NCBI RefSeq assembly: GCF_003627215.1
Contig: NZ_CP032677.1
Location: 3,849,501 to 3,913,500, forward strand
DNA: 64,000 nt
Origin: Pseudomonas sp. Leaf58
Lineage (GTDB): Bacteria; Pseudomonadota; Gammaproteobacteria; Pseudomonadales; Pseudomonadaceae
Direction: 5' to 3'
Position 1 is the first letter of the stretch. Each line of letters opens with the position of its first letter. Below are positions 1-12,375 of the stretch, piece by piece. The notes under the pieces were generated by a model. The model ran no database searches. It saw only the letters and a list, made by a program, of their open reading frames with translations, and was not told the origin of the DNA. The position numbers and the translations under genes were made by a program.

Positions 1-700
<700 letters not shown>

Positions 701-767
701 TTACCGCTGATGAGGAGGGAAAATGGAACAGGCGGTGCATTAAAAGAGAAAAGCTGGCTGCCTCTGG

Positions 768-1775
768 TTAGCCCAACCGCTGCCCCGCGTCCGGCACGAC
801 CAGAATGCCAGCACGCAAGCCATTCTTCACCTTGGGGTTGGGGAAGATGATACGCGCGCCCTCTTCCTCCACCACCCAGCGCATCTCGGCCAGGTCTTCG
901 GCAAGCAGGTAACCCTTGCTCAGTTCGGAGAAGTTTTCGATATCCGCCGGCAAGTGCAGGTGGAAGCTGTCGCTGTGCTTGATGATCTCGCGGGAGACAC
1001 TGAACAACTGCAAGCCATCCAGCGAGCTTTCGCCCGCTGGCTCAGTGCCTTCGATGATGTGGATCAGCCGCTTTTCCAGCTTGTCCAGGTTGACCTGCTC
1101 GTTCTGGCCGAACGGGCGGGCCTTGCCCAGCTCCAGGGTAAAGGCCTCGGCCTCCAGCTGCTCGTAGGTGAAGGCACTGAAGGTGATGGACGACTTGCTC
1201 TGTAGCAACACTGCCTGCATGCCCGCTGCTGCCAGGCGCACCAGCTCGCGACGGGAATGTTTGCGGCCCTCTTTATAAGGGTACAAGGCGAACTGCTCGA
1301 TTTTCGAGCCGCGGATAGCGGTATGCAGGTCGTAATGCAGGCGGCTGCGCCCCGGCTTGCTGAAAAACACCCGGGCGAACTGCTCCAGCTCGGCGGCACG
1401 CAATGCCTCGAAACCACTGGACTGTTCATGGCGCCCATTGAACAGGCGGTTGATGTCCTGCTCGATGAAACGCTCGCCCTTGCTGATCGCCGCCGGGTTG
1501 CCAAAGAGGAACAGCACCCGCGCCTTTGGCTTGACTTCGCCATTGGCCACACTGTGCAGCAGCCGCTCGAGCAGTTCGATCGGCGCCGTTTCGTTGCCAT
1601 GGATGCCGGCGGACAACAGCAAATCCAGCCCGCAATCCTCGCTTTCAGCGGGGCGTACTTCAAGCGCACCCACCCCCAGCCAGCGCAAACGCGCGCCCTC
1701 GTGTGTCACTTGGGTCTTCTCGGCCGGCTCACGACCGGAGAGGGTCAGCTCAAGCAATTTGCCAAGGGCGAGCAT
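768..1775 (-). CDS. astE: Succinylglutamate desuccinylase AstE
   Basis: Last step of the arginine succinyltransferase (AST) pathway: hydrolyses N-succinylglutamate to succinate and glutamate. 335 residues, normal for the family. It has the zinc-carboxypeptidase-like layout of the AstE/aspartoacylase family: His59 and Glu62 in GIHGNE and a third ligand His151 in [11 protein letters not shown]. The reading frame stays open to 1934, but the ATG at 1775 ([10 protein letters not shown]) gives the family N-terminus, and the longer form would overlap the upstream gene at 1786-2076. It is the last gene of the leftward aru/ast operon. Confidence 0.95.
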   Translation of the reverse strand: MLALGKLLELTLSGREPAEKTQVTHEGARLRWLGVGALEVRPAESEDCGLDLLLSAGIHGNETAPIELLERLLHSVANGEVKPKARVLFLFGNPAAISKGERFIEQDINRLFNGRHEQSSGFEALRAAELEQFARVFFSKPGRSRLHYDLHTAIRGSKIEQFALYPYKEGRKHSRRELVRLAAAGMQAVLLQSKSSITFSAFTYEQLEAEAFTLELGKARPFGQNEQVNLDKLEKRLIHIIEGTEPAGESSLDGLQLFSVSREIIKHSDSFHLHLPADIENFSELSKGYLLAEDLAEMRWVVEEEGARIIFPNPKVKNGLRAGILVVPDAGQRLG

Positions 1776-1785
1776 AGGTACTTCC

Positions 1786-2076
1786 TTAGTGTTTGTGGCC
1801 GCAGTCGGGGCCATGAACGTGATCGTCGTCTTCACCGAGCTCCGCCGGTTCCATTTCCAGCTGCAGGCTGACCAAGTTGGTGGCCATCGGGCGCAGCAAC
1901 AGGTTGGCGTACTCGCTGTCGTCTTCATCGACATCCACGCCGATCAGCAACTGGCCACGGCCGTCCTGCTGAATCCACACTTCTTTACCTTGCCAAACCA
2001 CAGCAAAGCGGGTGCAGGAGGTTTCCAGCTGGGTGCCATCTTCATCTTCGAGGATCAGGCGCAGGGCGTCGGTCAT
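1786..2076 (-). CDS. Small acidic protein of the ast operon (often misnamed topoisomerase II)
   Basis: A 96-residue protein between astB and astE, only 10 bases before the astE start, so almost certainly co-transcribed. It is acidic, with a Glu/Asp-rich stretch ([10 protein letters not shown]) and a His/Cys/Asp tail ([14 protein letters not shown]) that looks able to bind metal. As I recall, this gene sits at the same place in other Pseudomonas ast/aru clusters and carries the label topoisomerase II in some genomes; nothing in its sequence supports that label. No signal peptide or membrane segment is seen. A metal-related or chaperone role for the zinc enzyme AstE is speculation. Confidence 0.85.
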   Translation of the reverse strand: MTDALRLILEDEDGTQLETSCTRFAVVWQGKEVWIQQDGRGQLLIGVDVDEDDSEYANLLLRPMATNLVSLQLEMEPAELGEDDDHVHGPDCGHKH

Positions 2077-2089
2077 TACAATTCTCTCT

Positions 2090-3439
2090 TCAAGGTTGGC
2101 GTTGGAACGGGTACACCGAGCCCAACTTCAGGATCTGGGTTAAATCATCCAGCGCCGTACGGCATTCCACCAGCAGCTGCGGGTCGGCCAGGTCCGCCTC
2201 GACGAGGCGATCACGGTAGTGCTTGTCGACCCACTGCACCAAGGTGTCGTACAACGGGGCGGTCATGATAACGCCTTGGTTGACCGCCGCCAGTTCCGTT
2301 TCCTTCAAGGCCACGCGCAAACGCAAGCAAGCCGGGCCACCGCCATTCTGCATGCTCTGCTTGAGGTCGAATACCTTGACCTCCTTCACTGGCCCGCCAT
2401 GGCTGGTCAACTGGCCCAGGTAGGCCCAGACCCGTTCGTTATTGCGGCACTCCTCGGGCACCACCAGCAGCATGGAGCCGTCGTCACGGCTAAGCAGCTG
2501 GCTGTTGAACAGGTAGGAGCGCACCGCGTCCTCCACCGTCACCGCCGCCCGTGGCACACAGATGGCCTGGAAGTTACCACCTTTGCTGGCCAGTTTAGCT
2601 CGCAGCTGGTCAAGCACCGTGTCGGTCTCGAGGAAAGCGTCCTCGTGGTAGAACAGCACCTCGCCGTTACCCACCGCAATCACGTCGTTATGGAACACGC
2701 CCTGGTCAATTACTGCCGGGTTCTGTTGAGCGTAGACCACACCCCCTTCGCTCAGGCCATGCAGGCGAGCCACCGCCTGCGAGGCCTCCAGGGTTTGCCG
2801 GGCCGGGTACTTCTGCGGCGCCGGGTAGCGGCTGTCGAAGGCACTGCGGCCATAGACGAAGAATTCCACGCCAGCCTCGCCATAGGCACGGCAGAAGCGC
2901 GTGTGGTTGGCCGCCCCTTCGTCACCGAACTGGGCTACTGCGGGCAGCGCGGCGTGGTGGGCAAAGTGTTGCGCGCTGCTGAACATGGCGCCCAGCACAC
3001 GGCTGGTGGTCGGGTGCTCGATGCTGCGGTGGTATTTGCAGTTGAGGTTGGCGGCGGTGAAGTGCACACGGCCATCCGCCGTGTCGGCACTGGGGCTGAC
3101 CGTGGCGGCGTTGGCCACCCACATGCTCGAAGCCGAACAGCTGGCCACCAGCAACGGCATGGCCTCCTTCGCGGCACGCCGGATCACTTCGGCGTCGCTG
3201 CCGCTGAAGCCCAGGCTGCGCAGGGCGGCCACGTCCGGGCGCTCCTGTGGCGCCAGCACGCCCTGCTTGAAGCCCATGTCGGCCAGTGCTTTCATTTTCG
3301 CCAGGCCCTGGCGCGCGGCTTCGCGCGGGTTAGAGCCCTGCTGGCTGTTGCTCTGCGAAGCCACGTTACCGTAGGACAGGCCGCCATAGTTGTGGGTAGG
3401 CCCCACCAGGCCATCAAAATTCACTTCATAGGATTTCAT
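2090..3439 (-). CDS. astB: N-succinylarginine dihydrolase AstB
   Basis: Second AST-pathway enzyme: converts N2-succinylarginine to N2-succinylornithine, two ammonia and CO2. 449 residues, full length. It belongs to the guanidine-modifying (amidinotransferase-fold) superfamily; the start [20 protein letters not shown], the segment [13 protein letters not shown], the HNDVIAVGN segment and the C-terminal nucleophile region [11 protein letters not shown] are all in place. The open frame extends upstream to 3670, but that part would overlap astD by about 200 bases and carries no family sequence, so the ATG at 3439 is chosen. Confidence 0.96.
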   Translation of the reverse strand: MKSYEVNFDGLVGPTHNYGGLSYGNVASQSNSQQGSNPREAARQGLAKMKALADMGFKQGVLAPQERPDVAALRSLGFSGSDAEVIRRAAKEAMPLLVASCSASSMWVANAATVSPSADTADGRVHFTAANLNCKYHRSIEHPTTSRVLGAMFSSAQHFAHHAALPAVAQFGDEGAANHTRFCRAYGEAGVEFFVYGRSAFDSRYPAPQKYPARQTLEASQAVARLHGLSEGGVVYAQQNPAVIDQGVFHNDVIAVGNGEVLFYHEDAFLETDTVLDQLRAKLASKGGNFQAICVPRAAVTVEDAVRSYLFNSQLLSRDDGSMLLVVPEECRNNERVWAYLGQLTSHGGPVKEVKVFDLKQSMQNGGGPACLRLRVALKETELAAVNQGVIMTAPLYDTLVQWVDKHYRDRLVEADLADPQLLVECRTALDDLTQILKLGSVYPFQRQP

Positions 3440-3462
3440 CGGCAAGGCTCCGTGACCTGTTG

Positions 3463-4926
<1,464 letters not shown>

Positions 4927-5955
4927 TTACTGGGCCTCCCGGCTGGCCGACAGCGGCACGGCGCGCACGTTGTCGCCGGCGCCCATGCGCAGGCGCTTGG
5001 CGGTCAACGGGTCGACCACCAGGGTGCCGGCGGCCAGCCGCGCAGGGGCAGCAGTAATGCGGCAGTCGTCGCGCTTGCGGTTGTGGATGATGTAAGGGGT
5101 GGCGTCATCGCCCGGCGTGCCCACCGCCAGCACCAGGGTCTGGCTCTCGCGCACGGCGCGGATCTTGGCGGTATCGCATTCGATGGCCGGGCCGGCATCG
5201 AAGATGTCGACGTAGCCCTGATAGCTAAAGCCTTCCTGCTTGAGCATGGCCAGCGCCGGCTCGGTGTCTTTGTGTACGCGGCCAATCACGTTACGTGCCG
5301 CCTCGGACAGGAAGCAGGTGTACAGCGGAAACTTGGGCATCAGCTCGGCAATGAACGATTTGTTGCCCACGCCGGTAAGGTAGTCGGCTTGGCTGAACTC
5401 CATCTTGAAGAAGTGCCGGCCCAAGCTCTCCCAGAACGGCGATCGGCCCTGCTCGTCAGACATACCGCGCATTTCGGCGATGATCTTCTTGCCGAACAGT
5501 TCCGGGAACTCGGCGATGAACAACATGCGCGCCCGCGACAGCAGGCGGCCATTGACACCAGAGCGGTAGTCGCTGCGCAGGAACAACGAGCACAGCTCGG
5601 AGTTGCCGGTCAGGTCGTTGGCCAGGAACAGCGTAGGGATTTCGCGGTAGATCTTCAGCTCCTGCGAGGCGCTGACGGTCAGGCCGACCCGGTAGTTGTA
5701 CCAGGGCTCGCGCAGGCCGACGGCACCGGCGATGGCACTGATACCAACCACCATACCTTCGTCGTTTTCCAGCACGAACAGGTAGTCGGTGTCGCCACGC
5801 TCGGCTTCGCCACGGAAGCTCTTTTCCGCCCAGCCTACGCGATGCCCCAGGCGCTCTTCGTTGGCCGGCAGCGTGGTCAGCCCGGTGGTGCCGGTGCTGC
5901 GTGCCAATTCGATCAACGCAGGCAAATCGCTGCTGCGTACAGGACGAACGATCAT
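4927..5955 (-). CDS. aruG: Arginine N-succinyltransferase, beta subunit
   Basis: 342 residues, AstA/AruG family (GNAT-like acyltransferase fold). With AruF it forms the enzyme that transfers succinyl from succinyl-CoA to arginine (and ornithine), the entry reaction of the pathway. It starts MIVRPVRSSDLPALIELARS and carries the family segments SDEQGRSPFWESLGRHFF and YVDIFDAGPAIE. The paralogous alpha-subunit gene lies immediately upstream, 78 bases away, and the two proteins align along their full length, which fits an old tandem duplication. Confidence 0.94.
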   Translation of the reverse strand: MIVRPVRSSDLPALIELARSTGTTGLTTLPANEERLGHRVGWAEKSFRGEAERGDTDYLFVLENDEGMVVGISAIAGAVGLREPWYNYRVGLTVSASQELKIYREIPTLFLANDLTGNSELCSLFLRSDYRSGVNGRLLSRARMLFIAEFPELFGKKIIAEMRGMSDEQGRSPFWESLGRHFFKMEFSQADYLTGVGNKSFIAELMPKFPLYTCFLSEAARNVIGRVHKDTEPALAMLKQEGFSYQGYVDIFDAGPAIECDTAKIRAVRESQTLVLAVGTPGDDATPYIIHNRKRDDCRITAAPARLAAGTLVVDPLTAKRLRMGAGDNVRAVPLSASREAQ

Positions 5956-6033
5956 GCTATCTCCTTGTGCGGCGGCGGCGGCCGGCGCAAAACTCTTCTA
6001 ACGCATCAATCCCGAAACGTCTGTTGCCAGACC

Positions 6034-7053
6034 TCAGACCGCGACCAGGCGCACGCTGGCACCCTCGCCCACCCCCAGCGCTTCGGCGGCGGCCAGGCTC
6101 AGGCTAACCGGCTTGCCCGGCACCCAATCCAGCTCCAGCAGCACCGCGCGGTAGTCTTGCAACTGGCCGTTGCACACCAGGTATGGGCGCCCGCCTTTGG
6201 CCGGGGCCTCCTCGATCTTCACCGGCACCACCCGGCTCTGGGCGATCGAGCGGATGCCCGAAGTGCGCGCATGCAGGGTTGGGCCGCCGTCGAAGATGTC
6301 GATGTAGTGCTCGGTCTCAAAGCCTTCGCGCATCAGGATGTCGAAGGTAATCTGCGCACGCGGGTGCACCTGGCCCATGGCTTCCTGCGCCAGGTCAGGC
6401 AACAGCGGCACGTAGATCGGGTAGTGCGGCATCAACTCGGCGAGGAAGGTACGGCTCTTCAGGCCGCACAGGCGCTCGGCGTCGGCGTAGTTGAGGTCGA
6501 AGAAGTTGCGGCCGATGGCGTCCCAGAACGGCGATTCACCCTGCTCGTCGCTGTAGCCGACAATCTCGGTCACCACGGAGTCGGCGAAACGCTCCGGGTG
6601 CGCAGCCATGAACAGCAGACGGCCACGCGAGTTGAGCTCGGCCCAGCCGCTGTTCACCAGCTCGGGCAACACATAGAAACTGGTCAACAGGCTGTTGCCG
6701 GTCAGGTCGTGACACAGCGACAGCACGTGGATCTTGTTGTGGATCTTCAGCTCGCGCGAGGCGTGCACGAAGGTCTCGTTACGAAAGCTGTAGAACGGCT
6801 CGGAATAGCCAGCCGAAGCGACAATCGCCGAGCAACCCGCCAGCCTTCCGGTTTCGCTGTCTTCGAGCACGAAGAAGTAGCTTTCTTCACCGTTGAAGCT
6901 GACCTCGGCGGCGAATGAAGTCTCGGATGCGGCGATCTTGTCGCCCAGGCGAGCAGTGTCGTCCGGCAGCGAGGTGACACCAATGGGGCTGTCTGCAGCC
7001 ATGCGCTGCACTTCGTTCAGATCAGCCATTTGCGCGGGGCGCATCACCAGCAT
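6034..7053 (-). CDS. aruF: Arginine/ornithine N-succinyltransferase, alpha subunit
   Basis: 339 residues, AstA family, paralogue of the downstream aruG product. The shared block is SDEQGESPFWDAIGRNFF, followed by YIDIFDGGPTLHAR. It works as a heteromer with AruG. The start ATG at 7053 (MLVMRPAQMADLNEVQRMA) gives the family N-terminus. It follows aruC after 146 bases that contain a hairpin (7102-7121), so this is the widest internal gap of the operon and a possible site of mRNA processing or differential expression. Confidence 0.94.
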   Translation of the reverse strand: MLVMRPAQMADLNEVQRMAADSPIGVTSLPDDTARLGDKIAASETSFAAEVSFNGEESYFFVLEDSETGRLAGCSAIVASAGYSEPFYSFRNETFVHASRELKIHNKIHVLSLCHDLTGNSLLTSFYVLPELVNSGWAELNSRGRLLFMAAHPERFADSVVTEIVGYSDEQGESPFWDAIGRNFFDLNYADAERLCGLKSRTFLAELMPHYPIYVPLLPDLAQEAMGQVHPRAQITFDILMREGFETEHYIDIFDGGPTLHARTSGIRSIAQSRVVPVKIEEAPAKGGRPYLVCNGQLQDYRAVLLELDWVPGKPVSLSLAAAEALGVGEGASVRLVAV

Positions 7054-7101
7054 GGTGTCACTCCTTTGGAATACGGGCCGCTAACGGCGGCACGGAAAAC
7101 G

Positions 7102-7121
7102 GCAAATGCACCGGCATTTGC
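7102..7121 (-). other. Hairpin between aruC and aruF
   Basis: A perfect 8-bp stem GCAAATGC / GCATTTGC around a 4-base loop. There is no T-run after it on the minus strand, so it is not a classical terminator. It may be a processing or stability element separating aruC from the rest of the operon. Confidence 0.5.
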
Positions 7122-7199
7122 ACTGGAATCGGGTATCGCCGGCCCGGCCCAGGCGCGGGTTGAGCCTACGCGGTGACCGGCGAAGGGACCGCGGGCGAA

Positions 7200-8565
<1,366 letters not shown>

Positions 8566-8670
8566 AACACTGTCGCAATCGCGCAGTGTACGGGAGAGAG
8601 GGAGCTGGGTGAACGGGTGTTCACACAGGATTGTGAGGGGCGGGATGTCGGCGATGTCCGTGTGGCGCCC

Positions 8671-8988
8671 GTGAGATCGAGCGCCGCCCGCGCGGCGCTT
8701 CGCGGGTATTAGCCTTGACACTTTCTGCGCCTGTGAGATCGAGCGCCGCCCGCGCGGCGCTTCGCGGGGCAAGCCCGCTCCCACATTTGTTGCAACGTGG
8801 CCATGTCTGTTGGAGAGGCGTTGCCCGCCTTGGTGCATGGCTTGAGGCAGGTGGGGCGGCAGCAGCGCCAGCCGAGAAATCAGGCCAGGGCAACCAGGCT
8901 GACAACCATGGCCTGACAGGTTCGGCACGTTGCAACAAATGTGGGAGCGGGCTTGTCCCGCGAAGCGCCGCGCGGGCGGCGCTCGATT
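8671..8988. repeat. Three copies of a GCGCCGC-rich REP variant, two forming a long inverted repeat
   Basis: Direct copies of a 36-bp unit (starting GTGAGATCGAGCGCCGC, ending GCTTCGCGGG) lie at 8671-8706 and 8733-8768. An inverted copy lies at 8929-8988. The second and third copies share flanks (GCAAGCCCGCTCCCACA and TTGTTGCAAC), so 8735-8796 and 8929-8988 form roughly 60-bp near-perfect arms around about 130 bases. The core GCGCCGCCCGCGCGGCGC is itself palindromic and differs from the TTCGCGGG-type REPs in the rest of the window. Confidence 0.8.
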
Positions 8989-9038
8989 TCCGCCCCACCC
9001 TCACCCCCAAGGCATACGCCCCGAATCCACCCGAAACC

Positions 9039-10019
9039 TCAACCCTTTTCAGCAGGCGCCGAACTCAATTCAAACGGGCTGCTGCTACGCCGCTGGTTGC
9101 GGTCTTCCCGCGGCGTGGCGCCAAAGAAATTGCGGTAGGCACTGGAAAAATGCGGCCCCGAGGAAAAACCACAGGACAACCCAATCTGGATGATCGACTT
9201 GCTGGTCTGCATCAGCATCTGCCGCGCCTTGTTCAGCCGCAGCTCCAGGTAATACTGGCTCGGCACGCGGTTCAGGTACTGCTTGAAAATGCGCTCCAGC
9301 TGCCGGCGCGACACGCACACGTGCTGGGCAATTTCGTCAGTGGTCAGCGGCTCTTCAATGTTGGCTTCCATCAACAGCACTGCCTGGGTCAGCTTGGGGT
9401 GGCTGGAACCCAGGCGGTTCTGCAACGGAATACGCTGGCGCTCGCCACCCTCACGAATGCGCTCGACCACCAGCTCCTCCGACACCGCCCCTGCCAGCTC
9501 CGCCCCGTGATCACGGGCCAACACTGCCAGCAACAGGTCGGTCACGGCCATGCCACCACAGGCGGTCAGCCGATCGCGGTCCCAGTCGAACAAGTGGCTG
9601 GTGGCGATAACCTTGGGGAAGCGCTCGGCAAAATCATCCTGCCAACGCCAGTGCACCGCAGCGCGATAGCCGTCGAGCAGGCCGAGCATCGCCAGCGGAT
9701 AAACCCCGGCAGACAGGCCGCCGACCATGCAGCCGCTGCGCGCCAACTGCTTGAGCGCCGCGGCCAACGCCGCACCCACCACAAGCGGCTGCTCGTCCGC
9801 CACCAGAAACAGCTTTTGGCAGCCCTCCAGGCGGCCATTCCAGGCCTCGCCCGGCAAGCGCCAACTGCCATCCTGGGCCGGCTCTGCCTGCAGGAAAGCC
9901 AGCTCGTAGACCACATCCGGGTGCACCCGCTGCGCCACCAGCAACACTTCCTCGGCCAGCGCCAGAGTCAAGGGCCTGGTGCTGGGCCAGATGAGAAAAC
10001 CGATTCGCTGGGTGGTCAT
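9039..10019 (-). CDS. argR: Arginine-responsive AraC-type regulator ArgR
   Basis: 326 residues. The N-terminal two thirds have a DJ-1/glutamine-amidotransferase-like fold (LAEEVLLVAQRVHPDV, then GLSAGVYPLAMLG), and the C-terminal third is an AraC-type double helix-turn-helix (VSRRQLERIFKQYLNRVPSQYY, then GLSCGFSSGPHFSSAYRNFFG). This is the Pseudomonas ArgR family, unrelated to E. coli ArgR. It activates aru and aot and represses arginine synthesis genes when arginine is present. It follows aotP by 99 bases on the same strand and is probably the last gene of the aot operon, giving an autoregulatory loop. Confidence 0.94.
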   Translation of the reverse strand: MTTQRIGFLIWPSTRPLTLALAEEVLLVAQRVHPDVVYELAFLQAEPAQDGSWRLPGEAWNGRLEGCQKLFLVADEQPLVVGAALAAALKQLARSGCMVGGLSAGVYPLAMLGLLDGYRAAVHWRWQDDFAERFPKVIATSHLFDWDRDRLTACGGMAVTDLLLAVLARDHGAELAGAVSEELVVERIREGGERQRIPLQNRLGSSHPKLTQAVLLMEANIEEPLTTDEIAQHVCVSRRQLERIFKQYLNRVPSQYYLELRLNKARQMLMQTSKSIIQIGLSCGFSSGPHFSSAYRNFFGATPREDRNQRRSSSPFELSSAPAEKG

Positions 10020-10118
10020 AGGGTACGGTCCGAAACCTGAGGTCGTTCGAGTCTGTGCGCCGGGTCAGGCTGCGCTTCGCCGCGCAGCATGCCCTATTCT
10101 GGTGCGAAAAAGCAGCTT

Positions 10119-10883
10119 TTACTTCAGGCTGCCGGAGAGGAACTGCTTCAGACGCTCCGACTGCGGGTTGGCCAGCACTTCGCGCGGGCAACCGGTTTCT
10201 TCTACCAGGCCTTTGTGCAGGAACACCAGCTGATTGGACACCTCGCGGGCAAAGCCCATTTCGTGGGTCACCACCACCATGGTCCGGCCTTCCTGGGCCA
10301 GGGCCTGCATCACCTTGAGCACATCCCCTACCAGCTCGGGGTCGAGCGCCGAGGTGGGCTCGTCGAACAGCATAACCTCGGGCTCCATGGCCAGCGCCCG
10401 GGCAATCGCCACACGCTGCTGCTCGCCACCGGACATGTGCCCTGGGAAGGCATCCTTGCGATGGGCCACACCCACCTTGGCCAGGTAGTGCTCGGCCTTT
10501 TCCAGGGCTTCCTTCTTGTTTACGCCCAGCACGTGCACTGGCGCTTCGATGATGTTTTCCAACGCGGTCATGTGCGACCACAGGTTGAAATGCTGAAACA
10601 CCATCGACAGGCGCGAGCGCATGCGCTGCAACTGACGCGGGTCGGCGGCCTTCAGCGCGCCATCCTTGCCAGGTACCAGCTTCAACTCTTCGTTATTGAG
10701 CAGGATCTTGCCAGCATGCGGCTGCTCCAACAGGTTGATGCAGCGCAGGAAGGTCGATTTGCCCGAACCACTGGAGCCGATAATGCTGATGACATCGCCG
10801 GCCTTGGCCGACAGGGACACGCCCTTGAGCACTTCATGGCTGCCGTAGCGCTTGTGCAGGTCTTGGACTTCGAGTTTGTACAT
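10119..10883 (-). CDS. aotP: Arginine/ornithine ABC importer, ATPase AotP
   Basis: 254-residue cytoplasmic ATPase of a polar amino-acid ABC importer (HisP/GlnQ type). Walker A GSSGSGKST, the Q-loop in VFQHFNLW, signature MSGGEQQRVAIARAL, Walker B VMLFDEPTSALDP and the switch His in VVVTHEMGFA are all present. The frame stays open four codons further to 10895, but the ATG at 10883 (MYKLEVQDLHKRYG) is the usual start. It follows aotM by 19 bases. No aotO gene lies between aotM and aotP as it does in P. aeruginosa. Confidence 0.95.
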   Translation of the reverse strand: MYKLEVQDLHKRYGSHEVLKGVSLSAKAGDVISIIGSSGSGKSTFLRCINLLEQPHAGKILLNNEELKLVPGKDGALKAADPRQLQRMRSRLSMVFQHFNLWSHMTALENIIEAPVHVLGVNKKEALEKAEHYLAKVGVAHRKDAFPGHMSGGEQQRVAIARALAMEPEVMLFDEPTSALDPELVGDVLKVMQALAQEGRTMVVVTHEMGFAREVSNQLVFLHKGLVEETGCPREVLANPQSERLKQFLSGSLK

Positions 10884-10902
10884 GTCGATTCTCACAAAGC
10901 GG

Positions 10903-11601
10903 TCAGTGCTTGCGCGGCGCCAGGTAGCCGAGCCAGCGGCGTTCGGCCATCTTGAACAAGCGCACCAGGATGAAGGTCAGGCACAGGTAGAACACGCCCG
11001 CCGTGATATAGGCCTCGAAAGGCAGGTAGTACTGGGCATTGACCGTGCGCGCGGCACCGGTGATGTCGATCAGGGTAACGATCGACGCCAGGCTGGTGGT
11101 CTGCAGCATCATGATCACTTCGTTGCTGTACTGCGGCAGCGCCCGGCGCAGGGCCGATGGCAGCAGAATGCGGCGGTACATCTTCATGCGCGACATGCCC
11201 ATGGCCTTGGCCGCCTCGATCTCGCCATGCGGCGTGGCCTTGAGGCTGCCGGCGATAATTTCTGCGGTATAGGCGCTGGTATTGATGCCGAACGCCAGGC
11301 AGGCACAGAAGGTGGCGCTGGACAGCAACGGCCAGAAGATGCTGCCGCGTACCGCTTCGAACTGGGCCAGGCCGTAGTAGATCAGAAACAGCTGCACCAG
11401 CATTGGTGTGCCACGAATCACGTAGGTGTAGAGCCACGCGGCCAGGTTGACCACGGGCTGCTTCGACACCCGCATCAAGCCCAGCGGGATAGCCGCCAGC
11501 AAGCCGAAGAACAGCGAAATCGCCAGCAGCTTGAGGGTAGTCAGCAAGCCACCTAGGTACAGTGGCAGGGCATCCCAGACGACGTTGTAGTCGAAAATCA
11601 T
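10903..11601 (-). CDS. aotM: Arginine/ornithine ABC importer, permease AotM
   Basis: 232-residue inner-membrane permease of the HisM/ArtM type with about five membrane segments. The EAA loop is EIEAAKAMGMSRMKMYRRI, which docks on AotP. Its ATG overlaps the end of aotQ by 4 bases (11598-11601), so the two permeases are translationally coupled and should be made in equal amounts. Confidence 0.94.
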   Translation of the reverse strand: MIFDYNVVWDALPLYLGGLLTTLKLLAISLFFGLLAAIPLGLMRVSKQPVVNLAAWLYTYVIRGTPMLVQLFLIYYGLAQFEAVRGSIFWPLLSSATFCACLAFGINTSAYTAEIIAGSLKATPHGEIEAAKAMGMSRMKMYRRILLPSALRRALPQYSNEVIMMLQTTSLASIVTLIDITGAARTVNAQYYLPFEAYITAGVFYLCLTFILVRLFKMAERRWLGYLAPRKH

Positions 11602-12287
11602 AGCTCAACCACCTTGACGCCCACCGAGTAGCGCTTTTCGAGATACTTCAGAGCCAGCAGCGAAACACTGGTCAACACCAGGTAAAGGGCCGCCACCGCC
11701 AGGAAAAAGGTGAAGGGTTCGCGAGTGGCATCCGCCGCCTGCTTGGCCTTGAACATCATGTCCTGCAGGCCGACCACCGAAATCAGTGCCGTGGCCTTGG
11801 TCAGCACCAGCCAGTTGTTGGTGAAGCCCGGAATCGCCAGGCGGATCATCTGCGGCACCTGAATGCGGAAGAATACCTGGCGGTTGCTCATGCCATAGGC
11901 CACACCGGCTTCGGCCTGACCCTTGGGAATACCGAGGAAGGCGCCGCGGAAGGTTTCCGACAGGTACGCGCCAAAAATGAAGCCCAGCGTGCCGATACCG
12001 GCCACCAGCGGGTTCAGGTCTATGTAGTCGTCGTAGCCCACCAGCGGCGCGACACGGTTGATGATGTCCTGCCCGCCATAGAAGATCAGCAGGATCAGGA
12101 CCAGGTCCGGTATGCCACGGATCACCGTGGAATACAGATCGCCCAGCCAGGCTAACCAGCGCACCGGCGACAAGCGCAGCGCCACACCGATCAGGCCGAG
12201 CACGATGGCCAGGGCCATCGACGACAAGGCAAGCTGTAGCGTCAGCCACGCCCCGTCGAGGATGACTGCCCCGTAGCCTTTCAACAT
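11598..12287 (-). CDS. aotQ: Arginine/ornithine ABC importer, permease AotQ
   Basis: 229-residue inner-membrane permease of the HisQ/ArtQ type. The EAA-like loop is GQAEAGVAYGMSNRQVFFRI; about five hydrophobic segments are present. It forms the membrane heterodimer with AotM. It is separated from aotJ by an 88-base gap with a strong hairpin (12316-12354), a usual layout when the binding protein must be made in excess. Confidence 0.94.
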   Translation of the reverse strand: MLKGYGAVILDGAWLTLQLALSSMALAIVLGLIGVALRLSPVRWLAWLGDLYSTVIRGIPDLVLILLIFYGGQDIINRVAPLVGYDDYIDLNPLVAGIGTLGFIFGAYLSETFRGAFLGIPKGQAEAGVAYGMSNRQVFFRIQVPQMIRLAIPGFTNNWLVLTKATALISVVGLQDMMFKAKQAADATREPFTFFLAVAALYLVLTSVSLLALKYLEKRYSVGVKVVEL

Positions 12288-12315
12288 GATGAGGTCCTCG
12301 ACCTAGAGAATGAAA

Positions 12316-12354
12316 AATGGTGCAAACCTCAGAGCCTCTGCTGTTTGCACCATT
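12316..12354 (-). other. Stem-loop between aotJ and aotQ
   Basis: Perfect 12-bp arms AATGGTGCAAAC and GTTTGCACCATT around a 15-base loop. On the minus strand it is followed by a short T-run (TTTTTCATTCTC). It could partly terminate, or protect the aotJ message from 3' decay, so that more binding protein than permease is made. Confidence 0.7.
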
Positions 12355-12375
12355 GCACCGGTGAAACCCAACGTA

